64,000 bases of DNA from Catenaria anguillulae PL171. Its lineage: Eukaryota > Blastocladiomycota > Blastocladiomycetes > Blastocladiales > Catenariaceae. A program made the translations under genes and the position numbers. Where the stretch lies: positions 1 through 64,000 of the forward strand of contig MCFL01000021.1 of the NCBI GenBank assembly GCA_002102555.1, given 5' to 3'. Shown piece by piece: positions 46,554 through 57,984 of the stretch; positions within the stretch are counted from its first letter, which is position 1, and each line of letters opens with the position of its first letter. Below the pieces are notes generated by a model. That model searched no databases. It had not been told where the DNA came from and saw only the letters and a list, made by a program, of their open reading frames with translations.

Positions 46554-47632
46554 TGAAAAGACTCAAAGTAATCCTGCTCATTTTCGACCATGTCGAACCG
46601 ATCCTGGCCTTGTTGCCAACAGCCGAACAGACTCAGGACGGCTGGTCAACATCCTCAACGTGACCAGTTCGCATACTATGCGAATGCTAGGCTAGCATTC
46701 CATCGCTTCCCAAAGCCGCCCTCATTCAAATGTGGTGATTTGATATCGATTTCGCATGCGAAAAGAACATGCTCTTCGACTTTCTCGACCTTCAGCTTGC
46801 CCTGTCGCCTTCTCGTCCGATGCAATACTCGCCCGAGTTTGAGAATCAAGTGGGCCATCACACATCGTCCCGCGGATATGCTTGATTGGTGGGCACGGAG
46901 CCAAGCTTTTCTTCTCGAGCAAGATGTTCGTCTCGTACGTGTTCCGCGCATGGAGTTCTGGGCAACTGGCCCCCCATTCCCACGCAAGGTGAGCGCTCGA
47001 AACGCTGAAAACGCTGAAAACACTCAAGTGGATTTGCAAGTATCGTCGGGAATTGACTTGGATGCGCCAGATGTCATGGATTCCGTCAAATGGCGAGCGC
47101 AAAGCCGAGTTCGCACAGGTTTTGAGCCGGATGCTCAGCGCCCTTGCCAAAGCCAGGGATGTGCCAACCTTTCTGAGTCAGATATGCGATGTTGTTTCTG
47201 CGTTACGAGTGGACCTTGTGACAGACGAAACATGGTTCGAAATGTGCTTGTCTGGGTATTTGAATGCGCTTCAACGGCTTGAGCCAATTAGCCCGGTACC
47301 GATTGCTTTCTCGTCCCGCCGATAGGCGATGCCCGAGTGCGCACGCAAATGGCAAGTTGGACGCGATTCAATGGTGCTTACACAAGTTGAAAAAGGCCGG
47401 AGAGCCGGTCTTTGATCCATCCCAGCATCTTGGCCACGTCCATCTGCTTGACGTGTTGTTCGCGGAACGCCCTGGTCCCTTGCCCAGAGCAAACATCGTG
47501 CCGCCGTTTTGGACTGGTGCAAGAACCGAGCTGCATCTGGAGTGTTTCCGTTTGTCGAGGCAGAAACCGGCCAAGTGGTCTGAAGTGCCAAAGTGGTGGA
47601 ACAGGTGTGCGCACGTCGATTCCTCTGCTTGA
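46554..47632 (+). pseudogene. Decayed tandem copy of the Trp-rich repeat gene
   Basis: Starting 100 bp after the intact gene, the sequence repeats its order with many frame shifts and stops. It shows LIFDHVEPILA, then MW followed by TGA followed by FDIDFACEKN where the intact gene has MWWFDLDFVCEKD. DFLDLQLALSPSRPMQYSPE, SSGIDLDAPDV and the closing KPAKWSEVPKWWNRC follow in several frames. The middle repeats are mostly lost, giving about 1.1 kb against 2.0 kb. Unlike other frame breaks in the window, this copy has in-frame nonsense changes, large deletion and general divergence, so it is a true pseudogene from tandem duplication. Confidence 0.85.
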
Positions 47633-47660
47633 AGGTTGCTTCCATGCCTTTATTTTTCTC

Positions 47661-47690
47661 CCTACGATGGTTTATCCTACGATGGTTTAT
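47661..47690. repeat. Exact 15-bp tandem duplication
   Basis: CCTACGATGGTTTAT occurs twice back to back (47661-47675 and 47676-47690), between the pseudogene and the LysRS gene. Confidence 0.9.
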
Positions 47691-47794
47691 GAGTGAGGAA
47701 TGCAATATCTCCCGTGTATTGAAGAAACAACAAAAAAGGCATGAAAGCCGATATCCAAGCGCAAAAAGCCATGGTCCCGAGGGGCGAAGCTCAT

Positions 47795-49669
47795 TCACTT
47801 TTCAACTTCCTTCTCCTTGGCCTCATCTACTTTCCCGACCTGATTCGGATTCACCTTTGGCTTGACTGTCGGAAACGGCACCACTTCCCTGATATGCCTG
47901 ACGCCCGTGACCATCATGACCAACCGATCCACGCCCAGCCCCCACCCGGCCGTCGGCGGCAAACCGTACTCAAGCGCGCGACAATACTCTTCGTCAGGCG
48001 GCTGGGCCTCGACATCGCCCTTGTCCTTGTCGAGCTGCTGTTGAACAAAGCGTAGGCGTTGTTCGTTTGGGTCGTTGAGTTCTTCGTAGGCATTGACGAG
48101 TTCTTTGCGTGCGACAAAGAGTTCAAACGGGCAGAATATTGGGCTGTGCAATGCGTGGTCAATCAAAACCTGACAAAAGGGAGTGCAAAAATGGTGGGAG
48201 AACGCACATTGTCGGCTGTGGACTTTGCAAGCGGACTCATGACGCTTGGGTGGCCGCGCACAAACGTGGGCTGCACGCATTCGGGCTCAATCATGTGCTC
48301 AATCATGGCATCGAGCAGGCGCGGGACAGTGTGCGGCTTTTGCGGGAGCGAGGGGAGGTGTGAATGCGAGTGGCGGGCAAAGAGTGACTTGAGCTTGTCG
48401 ACGGCATCTGTCACAAACGCAAACGGGAAAAGATTGGTGCTTAAGCAAACGGATGCGGAGTAGAAACATCGAGGAGGAGTACGTACCATGCGCCTCGAGA
48501 TCAGGAAGCGGTTCGGCCAACTTGGCTTCGAGGAAGGGGACCACGTCAATGACCCGATACGGCGGCTTGAAGTTGACATCAACGACATCCTGGTCCTGAT
48601 CGCCGACCCGAACCTTGACCACACCTGCCTCGTGTGACGCCGTCTTTTGCACAATGTCCCATACTAGATCCTCGGTCATGCTCGTCAAATGGTCCAAATT
48701 AGCATACGCCATGTACGCCTCACACGTGGTAAACTCTGGATTGTGCGTGGCATCCACACCTTCGTTGCGAAACTGCCTGCCCAATTCGTACACCCTTTCG
48801 AATCCGGCAATGACAAGCCGCTTGAGGTACAGCTCTGGCGCCACGCGCAAGTGCATGTCGACATCGAGTGCCGCAGAGTGCGTGACAAAGGGGCGCGCGT
48901 TTGCGCCACCGGCTTGTGTGCCGAGAATGGGCGTGTCAAGTTCGATAAACCCGCGGGTATCGAAAAAGGAGCGGATATGGCGCATGATGGAAGCACGGGT
49001 CAGTAGGCGCGATTGCAGGGCGGGGTTGACAAGCAGGTCCCCGACCCGGTTGCGTTTGCGTTTTTCTGGATCGGTGATGCCCGTTTTGAAGGGAATGTCG
49101 ACCAGTGTGGGTGCGAGCTTGCTTGCAGAATGTGCAAAGAGCGAGAGTTCGCCCGTGCCTGTACGGCCAGGTGTTCCGACGGCATAGACGAGATCGCCTA
49201 CGTGGAAGGATGATTTGGCATCATGGAACTGTTGCGGGTCGTCGGCAAAGTTGGCGAGCGAGAGGACGAGCTGGGTCGAGGTGGTTAGTGTGGTCAATGT
49301 GAGGAAGATGAGTTTCGAGCCCGAGTCGCGGCGGGCAGAGATGCGGCCTGCGAGGGCAATGGGTGGTGACTGTGTGAGTTTCTGCTTGGGCTGGGTGATG
49401 AGGGGTGCATAGGTTGAGTGAAAGTCAGGGAGCGGTAGGGGGCGGATCGGGTGTGTGAAGTTTGGGTAGTCAGCTGACGAGAATGTCCGAGTCGCAGCGT
49501 CGGTCGGACATGGACTTTGGTGCACGCGAGCAGTGGCAGTGGCAGCAAGACTCCTGTTGCGAGACATTGGCGCAATGACTGCAGTGAACGACCGTGGACG
49601 TGTCGCCGTGTTTGGGACGGGAAGCAGGAGCGACGATAGCCGCCAAGCCGAAGTGCGTGCGAGTAGCAT
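47795..49669 (-). CDS. MSK1: Mitochondrial lysyl-tRNA synthetase, class II
   Basis: Start ATG 49669. The first 55 residues are Arg/Ser/Ala-rich with no acids ([20 protein letters not shown]), a mitochondrial targeting type. The OB-fold anticodon domain ([20 protein letters not shown]) is followed by class II motif 1 ([15 protein letters not shown]), motif 2 ([20 protein letters not shown]) and motif 3 ([15 protein letters not shown]). Introns are 48408-48486 (79 nt) and 48170-48207. The second is only 38 nt, and the residues around it ([14 protein letters not shown]) differ from the usual GLTERFELF, so that join deserves checking. The enzyme charges tRNA-Lys for mitochondrial translation. No cytosolic copy is in the window. 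Confidence 0.9.
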
Positions 49670-50082
49670 TACTTTATGGTGTTGGATGGAAATTGCATGT
49701 GAGTATTATTCATATGAATGCATTTGTTCACCATGCATATGCATGGAGAGCCAGTTACTTACAATAGCAACTTGTGTTTGCACTTTTTCATGGTGCCTCT
49801 GTTCATGACCGATGAGCACACGCGCTGTCATCTGCAACAGCGATCGGCGGTGGATCGGCGACCCTGTCCTGACACTACATCATTGATTCTATTGAATCCG
49901 CTTGGAATATTTGTCGAAATGAGTTCTGCCAGTAGAATCAAGCACATGCAATCCAGCCAACTACCGCTCACCCACGGCAATCGAGAAATTCAAGAAATTG
50001 GACTTGAGCGCCCTTCTGGCTCTCTGGCTTTGGCGTTGGCTTTGGCCGTGTCTGTCCCACTCCAATCTCCAAGAGACTGAAC
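49670..50082. other. Divergent intergenic region
   Basis: About 410 bp between divergent starts, AT-richer than its surroundings, with an ATGCATATGCAT-like palindromic stretch near 49733-49745. No gene seen. Confidence 0.45.
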
Positions 50083-52691
50083 ATGTCTCGGCCGCCGCTT
50101 GGCTCCGGCTCTGGTTCTGCTCTTCCATTCTCGCTGCCGTCGTCAATTCCTCCTCCTGCTTCTTGGCCCGACCCGGACCCGTACCCGCCACCTACTGGCG
50201 TACAGCAAGGTCAGAACAGGTTTACCGTCAGACACCAATCCCAACCGTCTTCTGTCCCCGCTGGTTCTGTTGGCTCCATTGCATTCCAGTTCCCTCCCCC
50301 AACTGCACAGCAGTATCCGTATCAGCATCCGCACCAGCCCGCGCATGCCTTTGGCTTTGGTGCACCGCAGGCTCAAGGGTATCCGCCTCAAGATCAAGCT
50401 CACGTGCCTGGTCCTTTCACCCTGAATCAGCAGCTCTTTGCCCTTCCGCCTGCACCAATCATTCCCGCTACCACTTCTATAGCTTCGACAGCAACACCTC
50501 CTCCTTTTTTCCAAACACAACCGCAACCGCAACCTCAGCCGCCGCCGCCGGTTGCAGCCGATCCCATCCTTTTTTATCCGGACCCAAACTACCAGCCCTA
50601 CTATCCAGCACCTGTCTACTCGCCCTCGATCGCATCCTCGAACTCGGCAGCTTCTGGCAGCCAACATTCCAGCCGCGCAAATAGCGTCCCTCTGCCGTCT
50701 CATTCGGCCGGGCCCAACGCTGCTGCCTCATCCGATCCCTACCTGGCACAAATCACATCACCGCCGCCACAGTTCTTTCCCCGCACGCAAACCCGCCAGC
50801 GTTCCAATTTCCGTCCGTGTTCACTCAGCAACTTCCAACCGTCCCTTCCCACCCGATGCAGCCAGCACTCCAATGATACCCGCAACCACTCCTGCTGCTG
50901 CATCGACACCTGTACAATCCGCAAGGCCCGCGGTACCATTTTCCCCATCTGGACCCAGTCTGGCACGTGGCATGGCACACCCGTGGCCGACCCGGCCGTA
51001 GCGGCAGCAGGCAATCCCACCATCTGCCGCTGCGAGCCACCCGTATGTCGCCCACCTCCACCCGCATCGACCGCGCCATCATCGTCCTCGGCGTCATCAG
51101 CACTCGCCGCCGCTATTGCCCCACCTCCACACCAACAACAAGCAAAAGTCAAGTTTGCCCCACTGTTTCAACCGCCATCCACAAATCCTCTGCTTGCTGC
51201 GCTTGCACAGCGCCCGCGTATCACCAAACCGGACCTGGAACTGTGGACACCATACTCCACCGCCGCTCCTTTACTTGCCCGCGACTGTTCCTGGCGCATC
51301 AAACCGTTTTTCGAAATCGTCTCCATGCGCTCATTCGTCCAGCTCAGCGCACAGTATGAGCAATCGCCAATCTATTTTTCCGTCGCCGACGACGATGCCG
51401 CCGCTGCCACGGTCCTGGCCAACCCCGACTTGCGGGTGGTCCTCATGCCCGCCTTTTTGGACGCCGTCTACTTTTCCGCCAACCACAAGATCAACGGCAA
51501 CCGGTGTGCAGCGCTGCTGGACGCGCGCATCATCACGTCCGTGGACGTGAACCACGCGCGCGTGCTGACCAAACGTGACCAGAGCATCTTTTGTTCAAGG
51601 GCAAGCCAGATACGTGTCATCCGATTGACATCACGGACGCGGTGCGCAAGAGCGAGACGCAGGCGCGCATCAAGCAGCATTTGGTCAAGGTGGCGGCACC
51701 CAATGCGGGGCCCGCGCCGTTGACGGTACTGGTCGCGGTGGTCAAGCGGATTCCCGTGGATGACGTGGTCAGGGGTTTCAATGAGGGAAAGTTGGCAAGC
51801 GAGTAGTGAAGCCGAGAGGATTGAGCAGAGTACGCGTGCATTCATTTCGTTTGGCGGTGCTCACTTATTGGCTAAATCAGCTCCATACTTGCAGTCAAGC
51901 GACAAATCAGTCGCAAATTCCAAGCCGCAATCCTCATTCAAACCACCACAGACATGTTATCGTCATCTTCCTCTTGCTCTTCCACTTCATCAACATCCTC
52001 GGACCTGAACGACGACGACGACGACCTACTCCTCCCAGCAACCGCTCTTGTTCCCCTAAAAGACCCCGTCCTCCACTCGCGCATCCGCGTGCCTCTGCGC
52101 TCAACACACTGCACGCACCCGGAATGCTTTGACGCGGCAGTCTTCTTCACCATGAACGCACAAACGCCCACGTGGGTGTGTCCGTATTGTGACGTGACCA
52201 TGGGCGCCGTGCCTGCTGGATGCACCATTGACCGGTGGATACGGGCCAAAGCCAATGAGCCCAGCTTTGCGGACACAGATGATGGGCAGGGGAGAGTTGC
52301 GGACAGTGGTTGGGTTTGGGGTAGCGGCAGATGTGGTGGTGGATGGCTTGTTTGAGCGTGTGTTGAGGGAACGCTTGATGTCGGGAGTGGTCACTCGGGA
52401 AGTGGTGGTGGTGGACAAAACGAGCGACGGGACGACGACGACGAGGATGAGGATGCCGATGAGGCAAGGTGACCATGGTGAGGATGGATTTGGGATCGGG
52501 CAAGTGGGAGCCCGTGTACCCGAGACAAAGAATGCGACTAGTGCCGGTCGGGCTCCAAAGGGCAGTGCCGGAGGCGGAGGCGGAGGAAATGAAGAGCTCG
52601 AGGCGGCAACAAGGGTCGAGCAAGCCGAGCTGCAAGCGAGAGTGTGGTCAGGGAGGTGGTTGAGTTGTTGGATAGTAGCGATGAAGAGTAG
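50083..52691 (+). CDS. PIAS/Siz-type SUMO E3 ligase, copy 2, with frame breaks
   Basis: ATG 50083 (MSRPPLGSGSG) starts a Pro/Gln/Ser-rich leader. The PINIT domain covers about 51230-51760 (SWRIKPFFEIVSMRSFVQ, ITSVDVNHARVL). One base seems missing near 51589, after which the reading is LFKGKPDTCHPIDITDAV and PLTVLVAVVKRIPVDDVVRG. A later exon (about 51955-52300) has the SP-RING: PLRSTHCTHPECFDA, then TPTWVCPYCDVTM. Beyond it VVVDGLFERVL and SGKWEPVYPRQR appear in other frames. The gene probably ends at 52691 with a SUMO-interacting motif, REVVELLDSSDEE, the counterpart of REVIELLDSDSDD in copy 1. The domain set is clear; exon joins after the SP-RING are not. Confidence 0.65.
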
Positions 52692-53029
52692 AGTATTCCT
52701 TTTTTTGGTGTCTTCTTTTTCCTGTATGTATTCATATTCCCAGCCTTTGTTTTCCCCATTGATTGTCCCTTGTTTTGCCCGATCCCCAACTCGCTGCTGT
52801 CATCTCGGCTTCCACGCGTACGACCTGACAACATGCATGCTGACATCGATCAAGCCCGATCATATTTTGCAACTCGGCGCAACGTTCAGCTCGCACTCCT
52901 CTGGACAAGAAATCCGTGTTTGGTAAGCTAGCATGCCGCCATTCAGGTTCTGCGTGGCAGACCAGTCGGCACGATCACCTCGGCACGCGCCATCGTTTCC
53001 CAGCATCTCTCGAGGAGCAACAACCAACC

Positions 53030-55485
53030 ATGTCGGACGCAAAGTTCTTTTCCAAGGGTATGCAAACGCTCTCAAGTACATCCACTTCACATCGTATCAA
53101 CTAAACGCTGGAGCACGAATACAACCAGGCAAGGCCTCGGAGCTCGAGGCCGAAATGAAGGCCTCGACAAGCAGGGCAAGGCAGCAAAGAAGAAGGACGT
53201 GCTCAAGCGTATCATTGCCAACATGACCATGGGCTCAGACATGTCATCTTGTTCCACCAAATCATCCTGTGCGCGTCCATCCAAGACAAGGAAGTCAAGA
53301 AACTTATCAACCTGTACCTGATCCACTATGCCAAGTCGGTGCCCGATCTCGCCACCTTGGCCGTCAACTTCTCGCAAAGGACTCGCAAGACCCGAATCCG
53401 CTGATTCGCGCCCAGGCTATGCGCACCATGGGGTACATCCCCAGTCCAGAAATGATGAATTCCATGGTCGAGGTCATTCGCCAACGCGTGGGCGATGAGG
53501 ATCCATTTGTGCGCAAGACAGCAGTGTTGTGCATTGCAAAGCTGTATCATTCGGATGCCGACATGTGCGTGCGCGAGGGCATGGTTGATGTTGCCAAGCA
53601 GGCCCTTGGCGACGCGAATCCGACCGTCGTGCGAATGCCTTGGCCGTGTTGCATGAGATGAGCGAGACCGGCGGCGAGCAGTTGCAGGTCGATGTCAGTA
53701 TGGCGAGCAAGTTGATCATTGCCTTGAACGAGTGTTCAGAGTGCGTATCTTTTCTTTTCTTCCTTTGTTTATCAAAGCATCACACCTGCGCACGCGCTTT
53801 TCCGTGCTGGCTCACACCACACTGTGTACGTAACGCAGGTGGTACCAAGTCTATATCCTCGAGGCTCTCATGAACGTCATCCCACCCTCACCCGACGACG
53901 CTCTGCTCCTTGCCGAACGCGTCGCCTCACGCCTGCAGCACAGCAACGCCGCCGTTTCCCTGACCGTCTTGCGCGTTCTCCTCTACATGCTCAGCTACCT
54001 CCCGCGCGATAACCCGCAATATGTCGAGCCCGCACGTCAACTCGGCGCCAAGATTGTGCCACCCCTTGTGACGCTAATGTCACGCGGGCCCGAGATCCAG
54101 TACACTGCCCTGCGCAACATTCTGCTCATTGTCGAGTCGTATCCCGGCATTCTCGTCAAGGAAGTTTCGGTGTTTTTCGTAAAGTACACGGACCCGATTT
54201 ACGTCAAGCTCGCCAAGCTCGAGATCCTTGTGCGCCTCGTGACCCCCGACAACTGCTCGACCATCCTGTCCGAACTCCGCGAATACGCGACCGAGGTCGA
54301 CGTTGAATTTGTCCGGCGCGCAGTCAAATACATTGGCCGGTGCGCACTGCAAGTCGAATCCATGGCCGATGCGTGCATGCACGCCCTGCAGCACCTGATT
54401 TCCACCAAAGTCAGCTACGTTTTGCAAGAGGCCGTTGTTGTCGTCCGGGACATGTTCCGCCGGTATCCGGGCAAGTACGAGGGCATGCTAGGTGCGCTCA
54501 CGGATCAGCTCGAGGCCATTGATGAGCCAGATGCGCGCGCTGCGTACATTTGGATTCTCGGACATTATTCGACGAGGATCGAGGGTGCCGCGGACGCATT
54601 GAGGCTGTTTATCAAAGACACTTTGACGGATCCGCCCGCGGTTCAGCTCGCGTACATTACGGCCGTGGCAAAGGCGGCAGCACTCGGCGTGCCTGGCGGG
54701 CCGCAGCTGCTCAACGAGCTCGCGGCAATCATGGTGCATGGCGTCGACAATCCCGATGTGAGGGATCGCATGGTCATGTACCAGCGGCTCATTGAGACGC
54801 ATCCGGCAAGTGCGCGCGTTGTCTTGGGCGTGGATACGCGACCGGTCGTGAGCCCGGCGTCGGACGCGATTCCGGGCCATCTCAGGCAAGAGCTGCTCAT
54901 GCACGTTGGTGCCCTGGCCAGTGTTTTGCATCGGCCACCGGCAGCCATCACAGGCAAGGCGAGCACGGCGGCCGCGGCGGCGGCCATCAGTAGTAGCACG
55001 ATGCAGAGACGTGCAAGTGCTGCGCCGTCAACCGGTGCTGGACAAGCGCAACAGCCGATGCTGCCATCGCCGCATCCGCCGGCTGCAGGAGGCGTCAATT
55101 TGTTGGACTTGGACGATTCTGGTGCTGCGCCATACGTGGCATCGAGCGGCATTTCGGCCTCGCCATCGTACATGGGCGGGTTTGGAAGTGGCGGTGGTGG
55201 TATCTCTGGGTCGCCATCGTATGGCGGGGGGTTGATCCATACGTCGCCGTCAAACATGTCGGGCCTGGGCAACTTGGGCTCGCCGAGTTATCATCAAGGT
55301 TTGTCGTCCATTGCCGAGTCATCTGGCGGCGGATACGCCGCTCTGGGCAACAACTACAATGCGTCGCCAACCTCGCCGCCGTTGGCTTACATGCCCATGC
55401 AACCGTCGCCCGTGCCTTCGCAGCCAGGTAGTCCGCCGCGGCCCGCGAGCGCGAGTTTGTCGCCGCAGTCGCCGCCCATTCAGTT

Positions 55486-55518
<33 letters not shown>

Positions 55519-56670
55519 GTTGAATGTGTTTGGGAACACGAGCCCTGGGACCAACGCGTTCAACTTTGCATTTTCGACTGATGGTGTGGCGACCAAGGCC
55601 ATGCAGGCCATCACGACCTCAGCGCAGCAGCCAGACGCGTTTGGCATGCTGCAGCCAATGGGGACCCAACCGCAGCAGCAGCATCCGTATTCGCAGCCGG
55701 CCCAGGCAACAAACCCGTTCGGAACTGCGCCTGCGCCAGCACGGTCGCCATCTCCGCCTCAACAGCGTCCGGCACCGATCGCGACAAGCAACCTGATCAA
55801 TCCCGATATCATGAACAGTCTTGCCGGTCTCTCGCTCGCCTCACCGATTCAAGCTGAGCCACCGCGCGAGTTCCTCACGTCCAGCGCCGGCCATGGCCTT
55901 TCCATCTCTGGCACGGTCCAACCAAACCCATCCTCGCCAGGTGACATCTACATGGACGTGACGCTCACCAACAAGTCGCTCGCCATCATCTCTGGACCGT
56001 TCTTGCTCAAGTTCAACAACAATGTGTTCGGCCTCCAGTTCCGCGACCCCACGCTTCCCGTGCAATCCCTCGCGCCTAACCAATCGCAGCAAGTGCGCAT
56101 CAACTTGGTCCGCGGACCTGTGGGCCCATGCCAAGAGAGTGTCATTGCCGCGCCACTTCACTTTCAGGCGGCCATCAAGGCATCGCATGGGCTGTACTAC
56201 TTTTTCGTGCCCATCAAGGCACACCTTGTGATGGTGGATTGCCCGAACCCGAGCGCGGTGGTGCCTGATCTGGTGGCCATGGAATGGCTCAAGAGCACAA
56301 ACGTGGTCAATGTCATGACGGGAAGCAAGCAGCCCGGGGCTGTGGTTGCGCGGTTGGCGGAAAAGTTGGCGGCGAATAAGGTGATGGTGACGAGGCAGGA
56401 TGCGGTACGTCTTCATCTGGACGCGATTTTGCCGTTCCGTTCCCATGATCAACTTGAGTTGACCCAAATGTGAGCGACGTTTGACAGAGCTCGGCAATCT
56501 TTGTCGGAATGCTGGCGAGCAATGATCCATTTGTCATTGGCGTGTCGATTCCTTCAATGGCTGGCAGTCCACCGGCTATCACATTGAGGGTCAAGTCCAA
56601 GCTCGAGTGCATGACGGCCGAGTTGGCAAAGTTCTTGACAGAGTTGGCCAACAATATCGTGTCGAGTTGA
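53030..56670 (+). CDS. Beta-adaptin (AP-1/AP-2 complex beta subunit)
   Basis: ATG 53030 (MSDAKFFSKG), intron 53058-53128, then the conserved trunk start. Between about 53155 and 53640 four single-base deletions are needed: before LDKQGKAAKKKDVLKRI, after MGSDMS, before LAKDSQDPNPLIRAQ, and before NALAVLHEM. Intron about 53740-53838 restores EWYQVYILEALMNVIPPSPD, and the next 2.5 kb is clean. The HEAT-repeat trunk is followed by a hinge with a clathrin box (NLLDLDDS) and Gln/Pro repeats. The C-terminal appendage (DVTLTNKSLAIISGPFLLKF; LHFQAAIKASHGLYYFFVPI) continues after intron 56405-56487 as SSAIFVGMLASNDPFVIGVS to stop 56670. It forms clathrin coats with the other AP subunits. AP-1 versus AP-2 is not decided. 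Confidence 0.9.
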
Positions 56671-56851
56671 TGGGATAGCCGTGGGATTGTCAAGGGCGTA
56701 CTTGTCAAATGTTTTCTTGCCTTTTAAGAGCGACTGGTCACTTTGCCCTTCGCCTTTTCAAGCTGTTTTTCGAGGAACACAATGGTTGGAAATCATGCAG
56801 TCATTCACATCGAGTCTCTTGTAATACTCCGAGCACGCAACTGAATTCCAT

Positions 56852-56920
56852 AACTTGGCCAAAATGAGTGAGTCGCTTTTTCTTTGGAAAACATCACTCA
56901 TCACTCATTTTGGCCAAGTT
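56852..56920. repeat. Perfect 20-bp inverted repeat with 29-nt loop
   Basis: AACTTGGCCAAAATGAGTGA at 56852-56871 is exactly reverse-complemented at 56901-56920. The hairpin sits about 180 bp after the beta-adaptin stop codon. It could be a 3' UTR hairpin, a small foldback element or a structured transcript. Confidence 0.9.
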
Positions 56921-57984
56921 TCGATAGAGTGGACGAGTTGATTTTACTGCAGGCACCATTGAACAGTTTCCATTCAAGCCAGGCCTTCATCGGGTGCTTC
57001 AGGTCGGATTTCAACAGCTTTGCGACATCGCCTCATCGAGCACTTAAGTGTTTGTTCTTCATGTTAGGCCCAGGCGAGTAGCAACAGTCGGACTGCAGCC
57101 CGGGTGACAAGCCATGAAGAAACAGCGGTCGATTCCATCGTGCTCAATCCCCGTGGAGCGCCTTTCATGCGCGGAAGATTCGGGTCGGACAGTGAAGTTG
57201 ATCTTGTGCGATTCGTTTCGCCACAAACAAGTGCAACAAGAACCAAGCGGATGACCTCATTGCAAAGTCGAGAAGTGCAAAATGAATCACTGGTCGTGAC
57301 AGTAGCCGGTCCGGCACCAGTTTCGGGCGTTGCGCGATGATGCGCCGGTTTGCGAGACGTGGACACAAATGAAACGGGTTCACTTGTCACGCACACTGTG
57401 ATTCTGTGATGGATCCTGTCGTTGATCAGACATTGTGGCGACTCGAGTCGGAGGCGAGAAAAAAAGACCGCAGATAGAGCGTACCCAAAAGCTGAACGTC
57501 ATCGAATAGATTGCCGCAGGCACAACGCACGGCCGCCAAACTTGTGGTGGGGGTGAGACACTCTGGCCGTGTCCCACGTTGGCATGGACGTTGGCATGGG
57601 AAGGTTGAGCGGAAGGGTGAGAAACAGCGAGCGTGAGGATGAGCCAAGGAGCCTTTTGGAAAGGACAGATGCAGGCAGAAACGTATTGCCCAAGGTATTG
57701 ACCGATGTGCGCTTCTACAGCGGTAGCTGGTGTGAGGTGATGTTCGGTATACATGTTGTCCATACTTGCAATGACAGGGATGTCCATCGGTGTTCGAGAG
57801 GCTGCCTTCGAGAAGGCTCGCTGAACCCACTCGATTGATCCACGCGATGCGAATGCCCAAAACCCAACAGACAGACGCCACCGACCGAGTACGTGCAGCA
57901 TGTCCAACTGACAGCGACAAGAGAGTGTCCGAGCATAGTTGCTTTTAAGCACGCGAGACGAGACGAGAGCACAATCGAAACGCA
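56921..57984. other. Intergenic region with no certain gene
   Basis: It contains open frames on both strands without recognised domains. A possible small - strand gene at 57064-57433 is listed separately. Confidence 0.4.
57064..57433 (-). CDS. Possible small gene, unknown
   Basis: ATG 57433 in good context (CACAATG) gives MSDQRQDPSQNHS. With a one-base shift near 57395 the reading continues as TSEPVSFVSTSRKPAHH, NEVIRLVLVALVCGE and a hydrophobic end (SSWLVTRAAVRLLLLAWA) to a stop at 57064. The tail could be a membrane anchor. Given the frame break and lack of homology this is weak, and may be chance. Confidence 0.2.

Noticed and set aside
53155-53660. Beta-adaptin as a pseudogene
   Set aside because: The remaining 2.5 kb, both later introns and the appendage domain are intact, with no nonsense change outside the one-base shifts.
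57390-57896. 168-codon - strand frame starting MLHVLGRWRLSVGF
   Set aside because: No domain, mixed composition and no flanking splice logic; it probably overlaps promoter sequence of the Ser-rich gene.
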